Of a stretch of 64,000 nt of DNA, positions 40,400 to 49,920 are shown one piece after another. The DNA is from an uncultured Christensenellaceae bacterium. Its GTDB lineage: Bacteria; Bacillota; Clostridia; Christensenellales; UBA1242. Within the stretch, counting starts at the first letter, position 1; each line of letters begins with the position of its first letter. The notes beneath the pieces were generated by a model. It was not told the origin of the DNA and made no database searches. It saw only the letters and a list, made by a program, of their open reading frames with translations. Location: assembly GCA_910587225.1 (NCBI GenBank), contig CAJULT010000002.1:47446-111445 (forward strand), given 5' to 3'. A program made the translations under genes and the position numbers.

Positions 40400-42943
40400 A
40401 TGGAAAAATACGAAAATAAAAAATCCTTGGAAGAAATCTTTCAAAACACAAAAATTGAAAAAGTTGATACCTCTTGGGAACTTAAACATTCCTTCATCTC
40501 CTACGCAATGGCGGTTAACGTATCTCGTGCAATCCCAGATGTAAGGGACGGATTGAAACCGGTTCATAGACGCATACTTTTCGCAATGGGCGAGCTTAAC
40601 AATTTCTACGACCGCCCAACTAAAAAATCTGCACGTATCGTGGGTGATGTTATGGGTAAATACCACCCTCACGGAGATAGTTCGGTTTACGACGCTATGG
40701 TGCGTCTTGCACAAGACTTCTCAATTCGTTATCCACTTGTGGACGGACAGGGTAACTTTGGTTCGGTAGACGGCGACCCTCCAGCAGCTCAGCGTTACAC
40801 TGAGGCAAGGCTTTCTAAAATTGCTGGACTTATGCTAGAAGATATCGACAAAGACACTGTAAACTTCTACCCTAACTTTGATAACACTCTTATGCAGCCA
40901 GAAGTACTGCCTGCCAAAATCCCTAACCTGCTTATAAACGGCGCAGACGGCATTGCAGTGGGTATGGCGACAAATATACCACCTCACAACTTAAAAGAGG
41001 TTTTAAATGGCTTGCAGGCGCTTATAGACAATCCTGACATTGAAATAGATGACCTTATCAAATACATCCCTGCCCCAGACTACCCAACAGGTGGAATTAT
41101 CATGGGACGTAGTGCAGTTAAACACGCATACAAAACTGGGCGGGGCGGAATTGTTGTACGCGGCAGAGCAGAAATTGAAGATATGCCAAACGGCAGAAGC
41201 CGAATTGTGATAACCGAACTTCCTTATATGGTAAATAAGGCACAATTCATTGTTCAAATGGCAGAGCTTGTTAAAAACAAACGCATTGAAGGCATCAGCG
41301 ATATTCGCGAAGAAAGCGACCGCGAAGGTATGCGTATTGTAGTTGATATTAAAAAGGATGCAAATCCACAGGTTGTGTTAAATGCTCTTTACAAGCATAC
41401 TCAACTTCAAAAAGGAAGCGGAATTATCTTCCTTGCGCTTGTTAACAACCAGCCAAAAATCTTGAACTTAAAAGAAATGCTTTTCTACTATCTTGAACAT
41501 CAAAAAGCAGTTCTTGTAAGAAAGACACAATTTGACCTTAACAAAGCTGAAGAGCGTGAACATATTGTTAAAGGCCTTGTAATCGCGCTTGCAAACATAG
41601 ACGAAGTTATTAAAATAATCAAATCTTCTAAGGATAAGCAGGACGCTTCTGAGCGCTTAATTTCAAGTTTTGAGCTTGACGAAATCCAAGTGAATGCTAT
41701 TCTTGAAATGAGACTTTCAAAACTCACCTCTCTTGAAGTTGAGAAACTCAGACAAGAACTTAGCGAACTTGACGCTCAAATCGCAGACTATAAAGACATT
41801 CTCGCAAGACCAGAACGAGTACTTGCAATCCTGCGTGACAATTTCGAACAAATTAAAAATCAATACGGTGACGAGCGCAAAACTGAAATCAGTCTTGAAG
41901 CCGGCGGAATTGATATTGCAGACCTTATCGCAGAGGAAAATGTGGTTATTTCAATGACCCATGAGGGTTATATCAAGCGTATGTCGACCAGCGAGTATAA
42001 GAGCCAAAACCGTGGTGGTGTTGGCGTAACCGCTCACAAGACTAAGGAAGAAGACTTTGTTGAACGTATGTTTATCACCTCTACTCATGATGACTTATTG
42101 TTCTTTACAAACTTTGGTAAAGTTTACTGTATAAAGGCTTATGAAGTGCCAGAGGCTGCTAGAACAGCCAAAGGACGCGCCGTAATCAACCTATTGCAGC
42201 TGGGCCCTGAGGAAAAGGTAACAACCATCATTCCTCGCAAAGCTGACGCAGAGGGAAATCTGATAATGGCAACCAAATATGGACTTATCAAAAAGACTGT
42301 TCTTAGTGAGTTTGATTCAATTCGCAAAGGCGGCAAAATTGCAATAAGACTTGTAGAAGGCGATCAACTTATCGGCGTAGAAGTTTCAAGTGGCGAAGAT
42401 GATATCTTAATCGCAAGCCATGATGGAAAGGCTATTCGCTTTGCCGAAAAAGATGTGCGAAATGTAGGCCGTGACAGCCAAGGCGTGCGCAGTCTGAAAC
42501 TTACAGGCGATGACTATATCGTAGATATGTGTATCGTTAAAGAAGGCTCGCAAATCATCACTATTAGTGAAAATGGTTATGGTAAACGCAGCAATGTAAG
42601 CGACTACCGCGTACAAGGTCGAGGCGGCATGGGCGTTAAGGCTGGCGTGTTCAATGAAAAGACCGGAAAGCTAACCGCTCTTCGTCAAGCCGAAAACGAT
42701 TGCGATATTCTTCTTATCGCAGATAGCGGCGTAATCATCCGCACCCCTCTTGATGGCATAAGCGTGCTTAACCGCGCAAGCCAAGGCGTGCGAATTATGA
42801 AACTTAAGGATGATGCCAAGATTGTAGCAGTTGCGCTCACCGAAAAAGAACCCGAAGAGCCAGAGCAATCTGACCAGCCAACCGAAACTGAACAAAATCA
42901 AGAAGTTTCAGAAGAAACCACATCGCAAGCTAATGAAGAATAA
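40400..42943 (+). CDS. gyrA: DNA gyrase subunit A
   Basis: 847 residues. The winged-helix region has [18 protein letters not shown] and [20 protein letters not shown]; the catalytic Tyr is in [10 protein letters not shown]. The C-terminal beta-pinwheel carries the gyrase box as QNRGGVG rather than QRRGGRG, so wrapping may be weaker than in E. coli. A Glu/Gln-rich acidic tail ends the protein. The Ser and acidic residues of the quinolone-determining region look wild type. It follows gyrB by 9 nt, with GGAGG. Confidence 0.95.
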   Translation: MEKYENKKSLEEIFQNTKIEKVDTSWELKHSFISYAMAVNVSRAIPDVRDGLKPVHRRILFAMGELNNFYDRPTKKSARIVGDVMGKYHPHGDSSVYDAMVRLAQDFSIRYPLVDGQGNFGSVDGDPPAAQRYTEARLSKIAGLMLEDIDKDTVNFYPNFDNTLMQPEVLPAKIPNLLINGADGIAVGMATNIPPHNLKEVLNGLQALIDNPDIEIDDLIKYIPAPDYPTGGIIMGRSAVKHAYKTGRGGIVVRGRAEIEDMPNGRSRIVITELPYMVNKAQFIVQMAELVKNKRIEGISDIREESDREGMRIVVDIKKDANPQVVLNALYKHTQLQKGSGIIFLALVNNQPKILNLKEMLFYYLEHQKAVLVRKTQFDLNKAEEREHIVKGLVIALANIDEVIKIIKSSKDKQDASERLISSFELDEIQVNAILEMRLSKLTSLEVEKLRQELSELDAQIADYKDILARPERVLAILRDNFEQIKNQYGDERKTEISLEAGGIDIADLIAEENVVISMTHEGYIKRMSTSEYKSQNRGGVGVTAHKTKEEDFVERMFITSTHDDLLFFTNFGKVYCIKAYEVPEAARTAKGRAVINLLQLGPEEKVTTIIPRKADAEGNLIMATKYGLIKKTVLSEFDSIRKGGKIAIRLVEGDQLIGVEVSSGEDDILIASHDGKAIRFAEKDVRNVGRDSQGVRSLKLTGDDYIVDMCIVKEGSQIITISENGYGKRSNVSDYRVQGRGGMGVKAGVFNEKTGKLTALRQAENDCDILLIADSGVIIRTPLDGISVLNRASQGVRIMKLKDDAKIVAVALTEKEPEEPEQSDQPTETEQNQEVSEETTSQANEE

Positions 42944-42951
42944 ATAAAATT

Positions 42952-42981
42952 AAAAAAAGCAACTGCAAAGTTGCTTTTTTT
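42952..42981 (+). terminator. Intrinsic terminator of gyrA
   Basis: AAAAGCAACT-GCAA-AGTTGCTTTT followed by T-rich sequence. Confidence 0.85.
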
Positions 42982-42999
42982 GTTCATTTATGATATAAT
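42971..42999 (+). promoter_or_regulatory. Sigma-A promoter of helD
   Basis: TTGCTT (42971-42976, inside the gyrA terminator arm), 17-nt spacer, TATAAT (42994-42999), then TGGAGGG before the ATG at 43023. Confidence 0.6.
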
Positions 43000-43022
43000 A
43001 TGCCCGAAAAATTGGAGGGAAG

Positions 43023-45080
43023 ATGGAAAAACAAGAGATAAACTATTTTGAAGGCGTAATTAAAAACATAAAAGGCAAAATAAAAAAACAGCAACTTAAA
43101 CTTGAAAAGGTGGAAGAAGATTTCCAGCTTACAAAAAAAGACCTTGCCGACAACCGCCACGAAATAGAGCATGGCGGCGACCTTGCAAATAAATTTTCAG
43201 AACTTTCACTTTTGGAAGGGCAAACCATAGACATTGAAAACAACATTAAACGGCTAAATCGACAAAAGACAAGCCCATACTTCTCTCGCATTGATTTCAC
43301 TCCCTCAGGCAAAGAAACAGAAAAAATTTACATAGGATTATCCACTCTAAATGACGGAGAAAGCATTTACGTATACGACTGGCGCGCGCCAATCTCTTCT
43401 ATGTACTATGATTTCACGCTGGGAAGCGCCGCTTATAAAGTTGGTAAAAAATTATACTCAGGCGACATATCCTTAAAACGTCAATACAAAATTGAAAATA
43501 GCGAGCTTCTTGCATACTTTGACACTACCCTAGCAATAGAAGATGATATTTTGCGTGATGTGCTTAGCAAAAACTCATCAGCCAAGATGAAGCAAATTGT
43601 ATCAAGCATACAAAAAGAACAAAATATAATTGTCCGCACCGAAGAATTTGATAACCTCTTAATTCAAGGCGTTGCAGGTTCGGGAAAGACTTCAATTGCT
43701 TTGCACCGCGCAGCATACCTGTTGTATAGCCACCGCGGCCAACTTAAAAGCAGTGACATATTAATTGTTTCACCCAATAGTGTATTTTCAAGTTATATTG
43801 AAGAGGTGCTTCCTCAGCTTGGTGAAGATAACCTTATCGAAACCTCTTATGAGCAACTTGCTAGAATTGAGTTAAGACGCCCACTTCAAACGCGGGAACA
43901 AATGTTAGATGAGATTGCCTCTACCCCCTCTCAAGAAAAGCTGAATGAAATCTCTTTTAAGTCAAGCTTTGAGTATATGGGAGAACTTATTAAATTCCTT
44001 CGCAGTGACTTTTTAAATACTTTCACTCCGTCCGACCTAAAATTTGTAGTTGGCACAAAAGAGAATGAAGAAGGAAAGGAAATCAAAATTGAGAAGATTT
44101 TCTCAGCAGATGAAACTAATAAACTCTTCTTTAACGATTTCAAAAATATGACTATCGAAGAGCGCCTTTCTAAAATCGCGTGGCAGTATGCTATGCGCTT
44201 TACGCAGCAGCGCCATTATAACGCTTCTCAACAAAAAGGGCTTGCAAAGAGATTTAAATCGCTGCTTTATAAATTCCTGCCAATTACTGATATTTTTAAA
44301 GTACATGAAATATTTCTTTCTCGAATGGGCTTTAAAAATGAAGAGAAAGATGAAATTGACTACATGGACAAAGGCGCACTGCTTGCCATTAAGCATTATA
44401 TTCATGGTTTTAAGCATGACTTCAGCGCCAAATATCTCATTGTTGACGAAATGCAAGATTTTTCACCACTTGACCTGTACGTATTTAAAAAATTATGGAC
44501 TTGCCCTAGCATCTATCTTGGCGACATAAATCAGTGCATAGAAAAGGCATTAAACCGCGGTTACCTCAATGAAATGGCTTCCTTCCTAGGCGCTGAACTT
44601 ATAGAACTTAAAAAGACCTACCGCTCAACAAAACAAATAGCCGAGTTTGCACACAACATGATAGGGCTTGACGGCATTGAATATGTAAATAGAGATGGAG
44701 AAAATCCTACCCTAATTAAATCACAAGATGTAGCAACTGCTATAAGTGATATAATCGCGAGCCACTGCACTAACTTTGCTCATACTGCAATCATCTGCAA
44801 ATGCCAAAAAGAAGTGAACGAACTTTCTTCTCTCTTAAAAGGAAAGGTAGAATTTAAGGAACTTATAGAGCCAGATGACTATAATAATCCCGTCATTCTC
44901 ACCACCTGCGCAACAGCGAAAGGAATTGAATTTGACTGCGTAATTGTTCCATTTGCAAACAAGGAAAACTATCGCAACAGCCTAGACAAAAACATACTTT
45001 ATGTTGCTTCAACCCGCGCTCTTCATAAATTGTTCTTTATTTCAACTACCACCCAAACTACTTTTCTTAAAAACATCTAA
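43023..45080 (+). CDS. helD: HelD-type helicase-like RNA polymerase recycling factor
   Basis: 685 residues. An N-terminal coiled coil (to ~85) is the arm that enters the polymerase secondary channel. Superfamily 1 motifs follow: LLIQGVAGSGKTSIALHR (Walker A), LIVDEMQDFSPLDL (motif II), GDINQCI and LKKTYRSTKQI (motifs III and IV), and VASTRALHKLFF (motif VI). HelD uses ATP to pry RNA polymerase from DNA and release stalled complexes. The phrase VYDWRAPISSMYYD before Walker A is typical of HelD. Confidence 0.88.
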   Translation: MEKQEINYFEGVIKNIKGKIKKQQLKLEKVEEDFQLTKKDLADNRHEIEHGGDLANKFSELSLLEGQTIDIENNIKRLNRQKTSPYFSRIDFTPSGKETEKIYIGLSTLNDGESIYVYDWRAPISSMYYDFTLGSAAYKVGKKLYSGDISLKRQYKIENSELLAYFDTTLAIEDDILRDVLSKNSSAKMKQIVSSIQKEQNIIVRTEEFDNLLIQGVAGSGKTSIALHRAAYLLYSHRGQLKSSDILIVSPNSVFSSYIEEVLPQLGEDNLIETSYEQLARIELRRPLQTREQMLDEIASTPSQEKLNEISFKSSFEYMGELIKFLRSDFLNTFTPSDLKFVVGTKENEEGKEIKIEKIFSADETNKLFFNDFKNMTIEERLSKIAWQYAMRFTQQRHYNASQQKGLAKRFKSLLYKFLPITDIFKVHEIFLSRMGFKNEEKDEIDYMDKGALLAIKHYIHGFKHDFSAKYLIVDEMQDFSPLDLYVFKKLWTCPSIYLGDINQCIEKALNRGYLNEMASFLGAELIELKKTYRSTKQIAEFAHNMIGLDGIEYVNRDGENPTLIKSQDVATAISDIIASHCTNFAHTAIICKCQKEVNELSSLLKGKVEFKELIEPDDYNNPVILTTCATAKGIEFDCVIVPFANKENYRNSLDKNILYVASTRALHKLFFISTTTQTTFLKNI

Positions 45081-45082
45081 CA

Positions 45083-45106
45083 AGGTCGACTTCGGTCGAC
45101 TTTTTC
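45083..45106 (+). terminator. Intrinsic terminator of helD
   Basis: GTCGAC-TTCG-GTCGAC stem followed by TTTTTC. Confidence 0.7.
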
Positions 45107-45415
45107 ATTGCAATGCATAAACTTACATTTTCCCGTTATTAAAGTTATCGAAATGCGAATTTTCCTTATAAAATAGCTTCTTGCAATGATTATTATTTCA
45201 TAAATGAGAACATTTCAATAGCATAAAATCACCAAATTTTGCAATTTTTGGTGTGGAATTGTGGATAACTTGCCTAGTTTTCCACAATTAACCCCCAATA
45301 TTCACCATTTTGCATAAAAATAAGCGACTATGAATAAATATTTATTTGTGGAAATGTGGATAACTCTCATGTGGATAAAATCTCAAAACGAGTTTAATTT
45401 TGAGGCTTTGTTTGC
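45107..45415. other. Non-coding region with DnaA-box cluster (candidate oriC or DnaA-titration site)
   Basis: About 300 nt without a gene. It holds three perfect DnaA boxes in the same orientation, TGTGGATAA at 45260-45268, 45355-45363 and 45370-45378, plus one-mismatch TTTTCCACA (45278-45286) and weaker TGTGGAAAT (45347-45355) and TGTGGAATT (45252-45260). The left half is AT-rich and could unwind. gyrB and gyrA lie 2 kb upstream, a usual neighbour of Bacillota origins, but dnaA, dnaN and recF are not in the window. Confidence 0.65.
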
Positions 45416-45444
45416 TTGACAGCAAGTGTTATTTTAGTTATTAT
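45416..45444 (+). promoter_or_regulatory. Sigma-A promoter of hisS
   Basis: TTGACA (45416-45421), 17-nt spacer, TATTAT (45439-45444). It follows the DnaA-box cluster within 40 nt. Confidence 0.7.
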
Positions 45445-45503
45445 TGAAAGGAGGCAAACTATACCTTCCTGAAATTAATGTATGTGTTGCCGTGGAGAAA
45501 AAT

Positions 45504-46814
45504 ATGGAGACTAAAAAGGTAAATCCTCGAAAATTGGCAGGTTTTATGGAGTTGCTACCACAAAAGCAACTCATTTTTGATGAAATGAAATCTACTATTG
45601 AAAATACTTTCAAAAACAATTGTTTTTTACCTCTTGACACCCCTGTTTTAGAGCTTAGCGAAGTTCTACTTGCAAAGAGTGGCGGAGAGATTGATAAAGA
45701 AGTCTATCATTTCACCAAAGGCGACAGCTCGCTTTGTATGAGATATGACCTTACCGTTCCCCTTGCACGCTTTGTTGCTGCTAATTTTGATAGTTTAACA
45801 TTTCCGTTTAAGCGTTATCAAATTGGCAAAGTTTACCGCGGAGAAAGACCACAAAAGGGACGTTTCCGTGAGTTCTATCAATGTGACGCAGACATTATAG
45901 GAAATGAACAACTTCCAATTGCAGCAGACGCCGAGTGCGTTAGCCTGCTTGCACAAATCTTTAACAATTTAAAGCTTGACGTTCAAATTAAAATTTCAAA
46001 CCGCAATCTTTTGTTTGGACTAATTGAAAGTCTTGGCTGCAACAATTTACGCAGCGAAATTCTTATCCTGCTTGATAAGATTAATAAAATCGGTAAAGAC
46101 AATTTAGTTCAGACTTTAAAAGATTATAATATTAATGAAAAAGCAATCAAACTGCTTGTTGAAACAGTTTGCCTGTCGGGTGACTTTGAAACCGTTCTTA
46201 CAAAACTTAACACCATTTGTGATAATGAACTTTACCAAAAAGGGATTGCCGAACTTACTCAGCTTTACACCTACCTTAAAGGCTATGGCGTATCTGACAA
46301 ACAAATAGTACTTGACGCCGGAATTATTCGTGGGCAGGACTATTATACAGGAACAATCTTTGAAGCATATCTTACAAAACATCCAGAGTTTGGCGCAATC
46401 GGTGCAGGCGGAAGATATGACAACCTTGCAACTTACTTTACCGATCGGAAACTTCCCGGTGTTGGCATGAGCATTGGACTTACCCGTCTTTTTGATGTCT
46501 TATCAAACTGCAATATGTTGCCACAAACAACTGCGGCAGTTGAAGTTGAAATAGTTCCTCTTGGCGACACCCTTCCCGACTGCCTTGCTATTGAAACCAA
46601 GCTAAGAAACGCTGGCATCAAAGCGGAAACAAACTACGACAACCGCTCCTTCAAAGCAAAGCTTAAAGAAGCAAATAAACGCGAAATTCACTATATTATG
46701 ATTATTGGCGAAGATGAAATTAAAAATCAAACTTACGCGCTTAAAGATATGACCAGCGGCGAGCAGGAAACATTAACCCTAGACGACTGCATTAAGAAAA
46801 TCAGCAAGAGATAA
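45504..46814 (+). CDS. hisS: Histidyl-tRNA synthetase
   Basis: Class II synthetase of 436 residues from the ATG at 45504 (GTGGAG 7 nt upstream). Motif 2 is in GKVYRGERPQKGRFREFYQ, the His A motif in DAGIIRGQDYYTG, then GGRYDNL; the C-terminal anticodon domain has VEIVPLG. The open frame reaches back to 45444 through an AAAGGAGG that would then be coding; I reject that start because the -10 box lies there. That AGGAGG, 50 nt upstream, can pair with CCTTCCT just after it, so it may be an mRNA structure rather than a start signal. Confidence 0.95.
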   Translation: METKKVNPRKLAGFMELLPQKQLIFDEMKSTIENTFKNNCFLPLDTPVLELSEVLLAKSGGEIDKEVYHFTKGDSSLCMRYDLTVPLARFVAANFDSLTFPFKRYQIGKVYRGERPQKGRFREFYQCDADIIGNEQLPIAADAECVSLLAQIFNNLKLDVQIKISNRNLLFGLIESLGCNNLRSEILILLDKINKIGKDNLVQTLKDYNINEKAIKLLVETVCLSGDFETVLTKLNTICDNELYQKGIAELTQLYTYLKGYGVSDKQIVLDAGIIRGQDYYTGTIFEAYLTKHPEFGAIGAGGRYDNLATYFTDRKLPGVGMSIGLTRLFDVLSNCNMLPQTTAAVEVEIVPLGDTLPDCLAIETKLRNAGIKAETNYDNRSFKAKLKEANKREIHYIMIIGEDEIKNQTYALKDMTSGEQETLTLDDCIKKISKR

Positions 46815-46827
46815 TCTCTTGCTTTTT
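46803..46827 (+). terminator. Intrinsic terminator of hisS with the stop codon as loop
   Basis: AGCAAGAGA-TAA-TCTCTTGCT then TTTT. The loop is the hisS TAA itself. Confidence 0.8.
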
Positions 46828-46829
46828 AT

Positions 46830-46858
46830 TTGTAAAATTAACTTTAAAAGTATATAAT
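46830..46858 (+). promoter_or_regulatory. Promoter of uvrC, probably giving a leaderless mRNA
   Basis: TTGTAA (46830-46835), 17-nt spacer, TATAAT (46853-46858). The expected start is the ATG at 46865 itself, and there is no ribosome binding site. Confidence 0.55.
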
Positions 46859-46864
46859 TAACTT

Positions 46865-48670
46865 ATGAATAGTCGCATTAAAGAAAAACTTAAACTGCTC
46901 CCCCGTAAAAGTGGCGTTTATATCATGAAAGATGAAAACGGCACTGTTATTTATGTGGGCAAAGCTAAGGTTTTGAAAAATAGGGTTAGTCAGTACTTCC
47001 AATCTTCACCAAAGCCATCAAAGGTACAAGCTATGGTTGACAATATTGACGACTTTGAATATTTTATCACTATCAGTGAAATGGATGCACTTGCCCTTGA
47101 AAATAATCTTATTAAAAAATACCAGCCTTTTTATAATATATTACTTAAAGATGGCAAGCAGTTTCCTTATATTAAGATTAATATGAAAGAACCTTTTCCC
47201 CGACTTGAAATTGTAAGAAAAGTTAAAAAGGACGGAGCTAAATATTTTGGCCCGTATCTTGCAGGACTTGATGTAAGGGAAATCGTCAAAACAATCAATG
47301 CAGCTTTTAGGTTACGCACCTGTAAACAGAAAATCTCCGAAACTTCAAAAGCTAGGCGGGAGTGCCTTAATTATAGTTTAGGCTTATGTTCTGCCCCCTG
47401 CACAAAGCGAATTTCAAGAGAAGAGTATATGCTGGAACTAAATAAAGTCATCAACTTTTTAAACGGAAACGATGAAGAAATCGAAGAAATACTAAAAGAA
47501 AAGATGCAAAATGCATCAAATAACGAAAATTATGAAAATGCTCTCATCTATCGCGACCGCTTAAAAATGATTTCCAAATTGAAACAGCGCATGGTAGCAA
47601 ATCTTCCAAAAGATGTAAGCAAAGATATTTTTTGCTATCACACAAATGGACTATCTGGCGTTATCACCAGCATAATAGTACGCGGCGGTAAAATTTTAGG
47701 TGTCATGAACTACTCAGCTGTTGATGCTGAACTTGAAGAGCGCGATACCCTATTCAATTTCCTGACACAGTATTATCAAAATGTTTTAGTTCCTCACGAA
47801 ATTATTTTAAGCCACGAGATAGACGAGTCGCTGCTATGTAACTTCTTAGGCAAGTCACCAAATATAATAACTAATCCTCACGGAATAAATAAGACCCTTC
47901 TTGACATGGCTCGCGATAATGCAAGCGACTATCTTGAAAAACATATCGAGAAAGATAAGATACGTTATAACAACACGCTCGGCGCATTAAAACAGCTGAA
48001 AGAAAAACTAAGCCTTGTAAACTTTCCTCATCGCATGGAGTGCTATGATATTTCAAACATAAGCGGGACAAATAAAGTTTGCTCAATGGTTGTTTTTATA
48101 AATGGTGAACCTGCGAAGAAGGAATATCGCAAATTCAAAATTAAAACGGTTAAAGGCTCAAACGATTTCGCCTCTCTTGCCGAAGCCTTGACCCGAAGAC
48201 TAACCCGTCTTAAAAATCAGGAAGGCGAGAGCTTTAAAGATAAACCCGACCTACTTGTAATCGACGGCGGTAAAGGACAGCTTTCCTCAGTCTTAGAAGT
48301 TTTGAAGGCTTCTGGCCTGCAAGGAATTGATATTATAAGTCTTGCAAAGCGAATTGAGGAAGTATTTAAACCAAATAGCACCACCCCTATTTTATTAAAA
48401 CCAGCGAGCGCTGAACTTAGACTTTTACAAAGAATTCGCGATGAGGCGCACCGCTTTGCAATCACCTTCCACCGCCAGCGCCGCGCCAAAGCTCAAACGC
48501 ATAGCGAACTTGATGACATAGATGGTCTTGGCCCAGTAAAAGCGGATGCACTTAGAGCAGCTTTTGAAAGTCTTGATAATATCAAATCTGCCAGCGTGGA
48601 AGAACTTAGCAGTGTGAAAGGTATTCATCTTGCATTGGCACAAAAAATTTATAACCATTTCCACCCATAA
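46865..48670 (+). CDS. uvrC: Excinuclease ABC subunit C
   Basis: 601 residues. GIY-YIG nuclease domain at the start (SGVYIMKDENGTVIYVGKAK), a Cys-bearing region (CSAPCTKRIS), UVR motif near residue 210-245 (ENYENALIYRDRLKMI), RNase H-like 5' incision domain with ECYDISNISGT and LLVIDGGKGQL, and C-terminal HhH pair (LDDIDGLGPVKADALRAAF). It makes both incisions in nucleotide excision repair. uvrA and uvrB are not in the window. No ribosome binding site is seen. Confidence 0.95.
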   Translation: MNSRIKEKLKLLPRKSGVYIMKDENGTVIYVGKAKVLKNRVSQYFQSSPKPSKVQAMVDNIDDFEYFITISEMDALALENNLIKKYQPFYNILLKDGKQFPYIKINMKEPFPRLEIVRKVKKDGAKYFGPYLAGLDVREIVKTINAAFRLRTCKQKISETSKARRECLNYSLGLCSAPCTKRISREEYMLELNKVINFLNGNDEEIEEILKEKMQNASNNENYENALIYRDRLKMISKLKQRMVANLPKDVSKDIFCYHTNGLSGVITSIIVRGGKILGVMNYSAVDAELEERDTLFNFLTQYYQNVLVPHEIILSHEIDESLLCNFLGKSPNIITNPHGINKTLLDMARDNASDYLEKHIEKDKIRYNNTLGALKQLKEKLSLVNFPHRMECYDISNISGTNKVCSMVVFINGEPAKKEYRKFKIKTVKGSNDFASLAEALTRRLTRLKNQEGESFKDKPDLLVIDGGKGQLSSVLEVLKASGLQGIDIISLAKRIEEVFKPNSTTPILLKPASAELRLLQRIRDEAHRFAITFHRQRRAKAQTHSELDDIDGLGPVKADALRAAFESLDNIKSASVEELSSVKGIHLALAQKIYNHFHP

Positions 48671-48675
48671 TTGTT

Positions 48676-48703
48676 TTGTAAATTAAGTTAAATGGTCTAT
48701 AAT
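48676..48703 (+). promoter_or_regulatory. Promoter of the Ord-like dehydrogenase gene
   Basis: TTGTAA (48676-48681), 16-nt spacer, TATAAT (48698-48703), AAAGGAG before the ATG at 48724. Confidence 0.6.
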
Positions 48704-48723
48704 TAAAGAAAGGAGAATTAACT

Positions 48724-49863
48724 ATGAAAAAAATCACAATGGTACAATATGGATGCGGAAAAATGAGCAAATACACAATGAGATATGCTCTTGAAAAGGG
48801 AGTTAAACTCGTAGGTGCATTTGACATTGACGAATCTAAAATCGGTCAAGACGCAGGGCTTGTAACTGGCGAGAAGAAATATAATGTAAAAATTCAAAAT
48901 GCAAGTGAGTTTGAAAATTTTGTTCAAACAAATGATGTAGACGTAGCAATTGTAACCACTACAAGTTTGGTTGGTGAACTTGAAGATGTTCTCACAATCT
49001 GCGCTAAAAATGGGGTAAATGCGATTACAACCTGTGAGGAAGCTTTCTATCCTCAAAACTCCAATCCAAAAGTTTGGAAAAAGATTGATAAACTCGCGCA
49101 AGAGTCTGGCGCTACCATTTGCGGAAGCGGCTATCAAGACGTTTTCTGGGGCAACCTTATTAGTGTACTTGCTGGCGCCACTCACAAAATTACAAAGATT
49201 GTGGGCAAATCAAGTTACAACGTAGAAGACTATGGCATCGCCCTTGCAAAAGTGCATGGCGCTGGTCTTACCAAAGCAAAATTTGCTTCTGATATAGCTG
49301 CCGCTGATAATATTTCAGCTGAAGAGAGAAAGAAACTTATTGCAAAGGGAGAATTTACCCCAAGCTATATGTGGAACGTCAATGGTTGGCTTTGCAACAA
49401 ACTTGGACTTCATGTTACTAGCCAAACTCAAAAATGCGTACCTCAAATTGCAAAAGAGGACATCTATTCAAGTACCCTTGATATGACAATTCCTAAGGGA
49501 AGAGCAACTGGTATGAGTGCAGTTGTTACTACCGAAACAAAGGAAGGCATTACCATTGAAAGCGAGTGTATCGGCAAAGTTTATGATTCAACTGAATTTG
49601 ACCAAAATATTTGGAAGATAATTGGCGAGCCTGAAACTGAGGTCATCATCAACCGCCCTTCAACAGTTGAACTCACCTGCGCAACCTGCATCAACCGTAT
49701 TCCAGAAGTGCTTTGCGCTCCTGCCGGCTTCTTCACAACTGAACTTATGCCAGAGAATTTCTACAAAACATTTAACCTTGATAAATATGTTGAAGAAGTT
49801 GACGACTGCTGCTGCGGACATGATTGCGATCATGACTCTTGCGGACATAACTGCAATCACTAG
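48724..49863 (+). CDS. DapB-fold NAD(P)-dependent dehydrogenase, Ord (2,4-diaminopentanoate dehydrogenase) type, with Cys/His tail
   Basis: 379 residues. A Rossmann fold opens the protein (MVQYGCGKMSKYTMRYALEKG, with GCGKMS as the dinucleotide loop), followed by GAFDIDESKIGQDAG and the DapB-like GSGYQDVFWGNL segment near residue 137. Ord oxidatively deaminates 2,4-diaminopentanoate in anaerobic ornithine/lysine fermentation; homologues may use other amines. No ornithine pathway genes lie nearby, so substrate is open. The last ~15 residues are Cys/His/Asp (CCCGHDCDHDSCGHNCNH), an unusual metal-binding tail. It is monocistronic with its own promoter and terminator. Confidence 0.78.
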   Translation: MKKITMVQYGCGKMSKYTMRYALEKGVKLVGAFDIDESKIGQDAGLVTGEKKYNVKIQNASEFENFVQTNDVDVAIVTTTSLVGELEDVLTICAKNGVNAITTCEEAFYPQNSNPKVWKKIDKLAQESGATICGSGYQDVFWGNLISVLAGATHKITKIVGKSSYNVEDYGIALAKVHGAGLTKAKFASDIAAADNISAEERKKLIAKGEFTPSYMWNVNGWLCNKLGLHVTSQTQKCVPQIAKEDIYSSTLDMTIPKGRATGMSAVVTTETKEGITIESECIGKVYDSTEFDQNIWKIIGEPETEVIINRPSTVELTCATCINRIPEVLCAPAGFFTTELMPENFYKTFNLDKYVEEVDDCCCGHDCDHDSCGHNCNH

Positions 49864-49876
49864 AAGTTAAAAAATT

Positions 49877-49898
49877 GGCGGCACACCCCGCCTTTTTT
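49877..49898 (+). terminator. Intrinsic terminator
   Basis: GGCGG ... CCGCC stem followed by TTTTTT, between the Ord-like gene and tmk. Confidence 0.75.
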
Positions 49899-49920
49899 AT
49901 GGAAAAAATAGGAGGAACTT

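Noticed and set aside
45444..45503. N-terminal extension of HisS starting at TTG 45444
   Set aside because: The codon overlaps the -10 box, and the extension would translate an AAAGGAGG sequence; HisS proteins normally start at the METKK-type position used.
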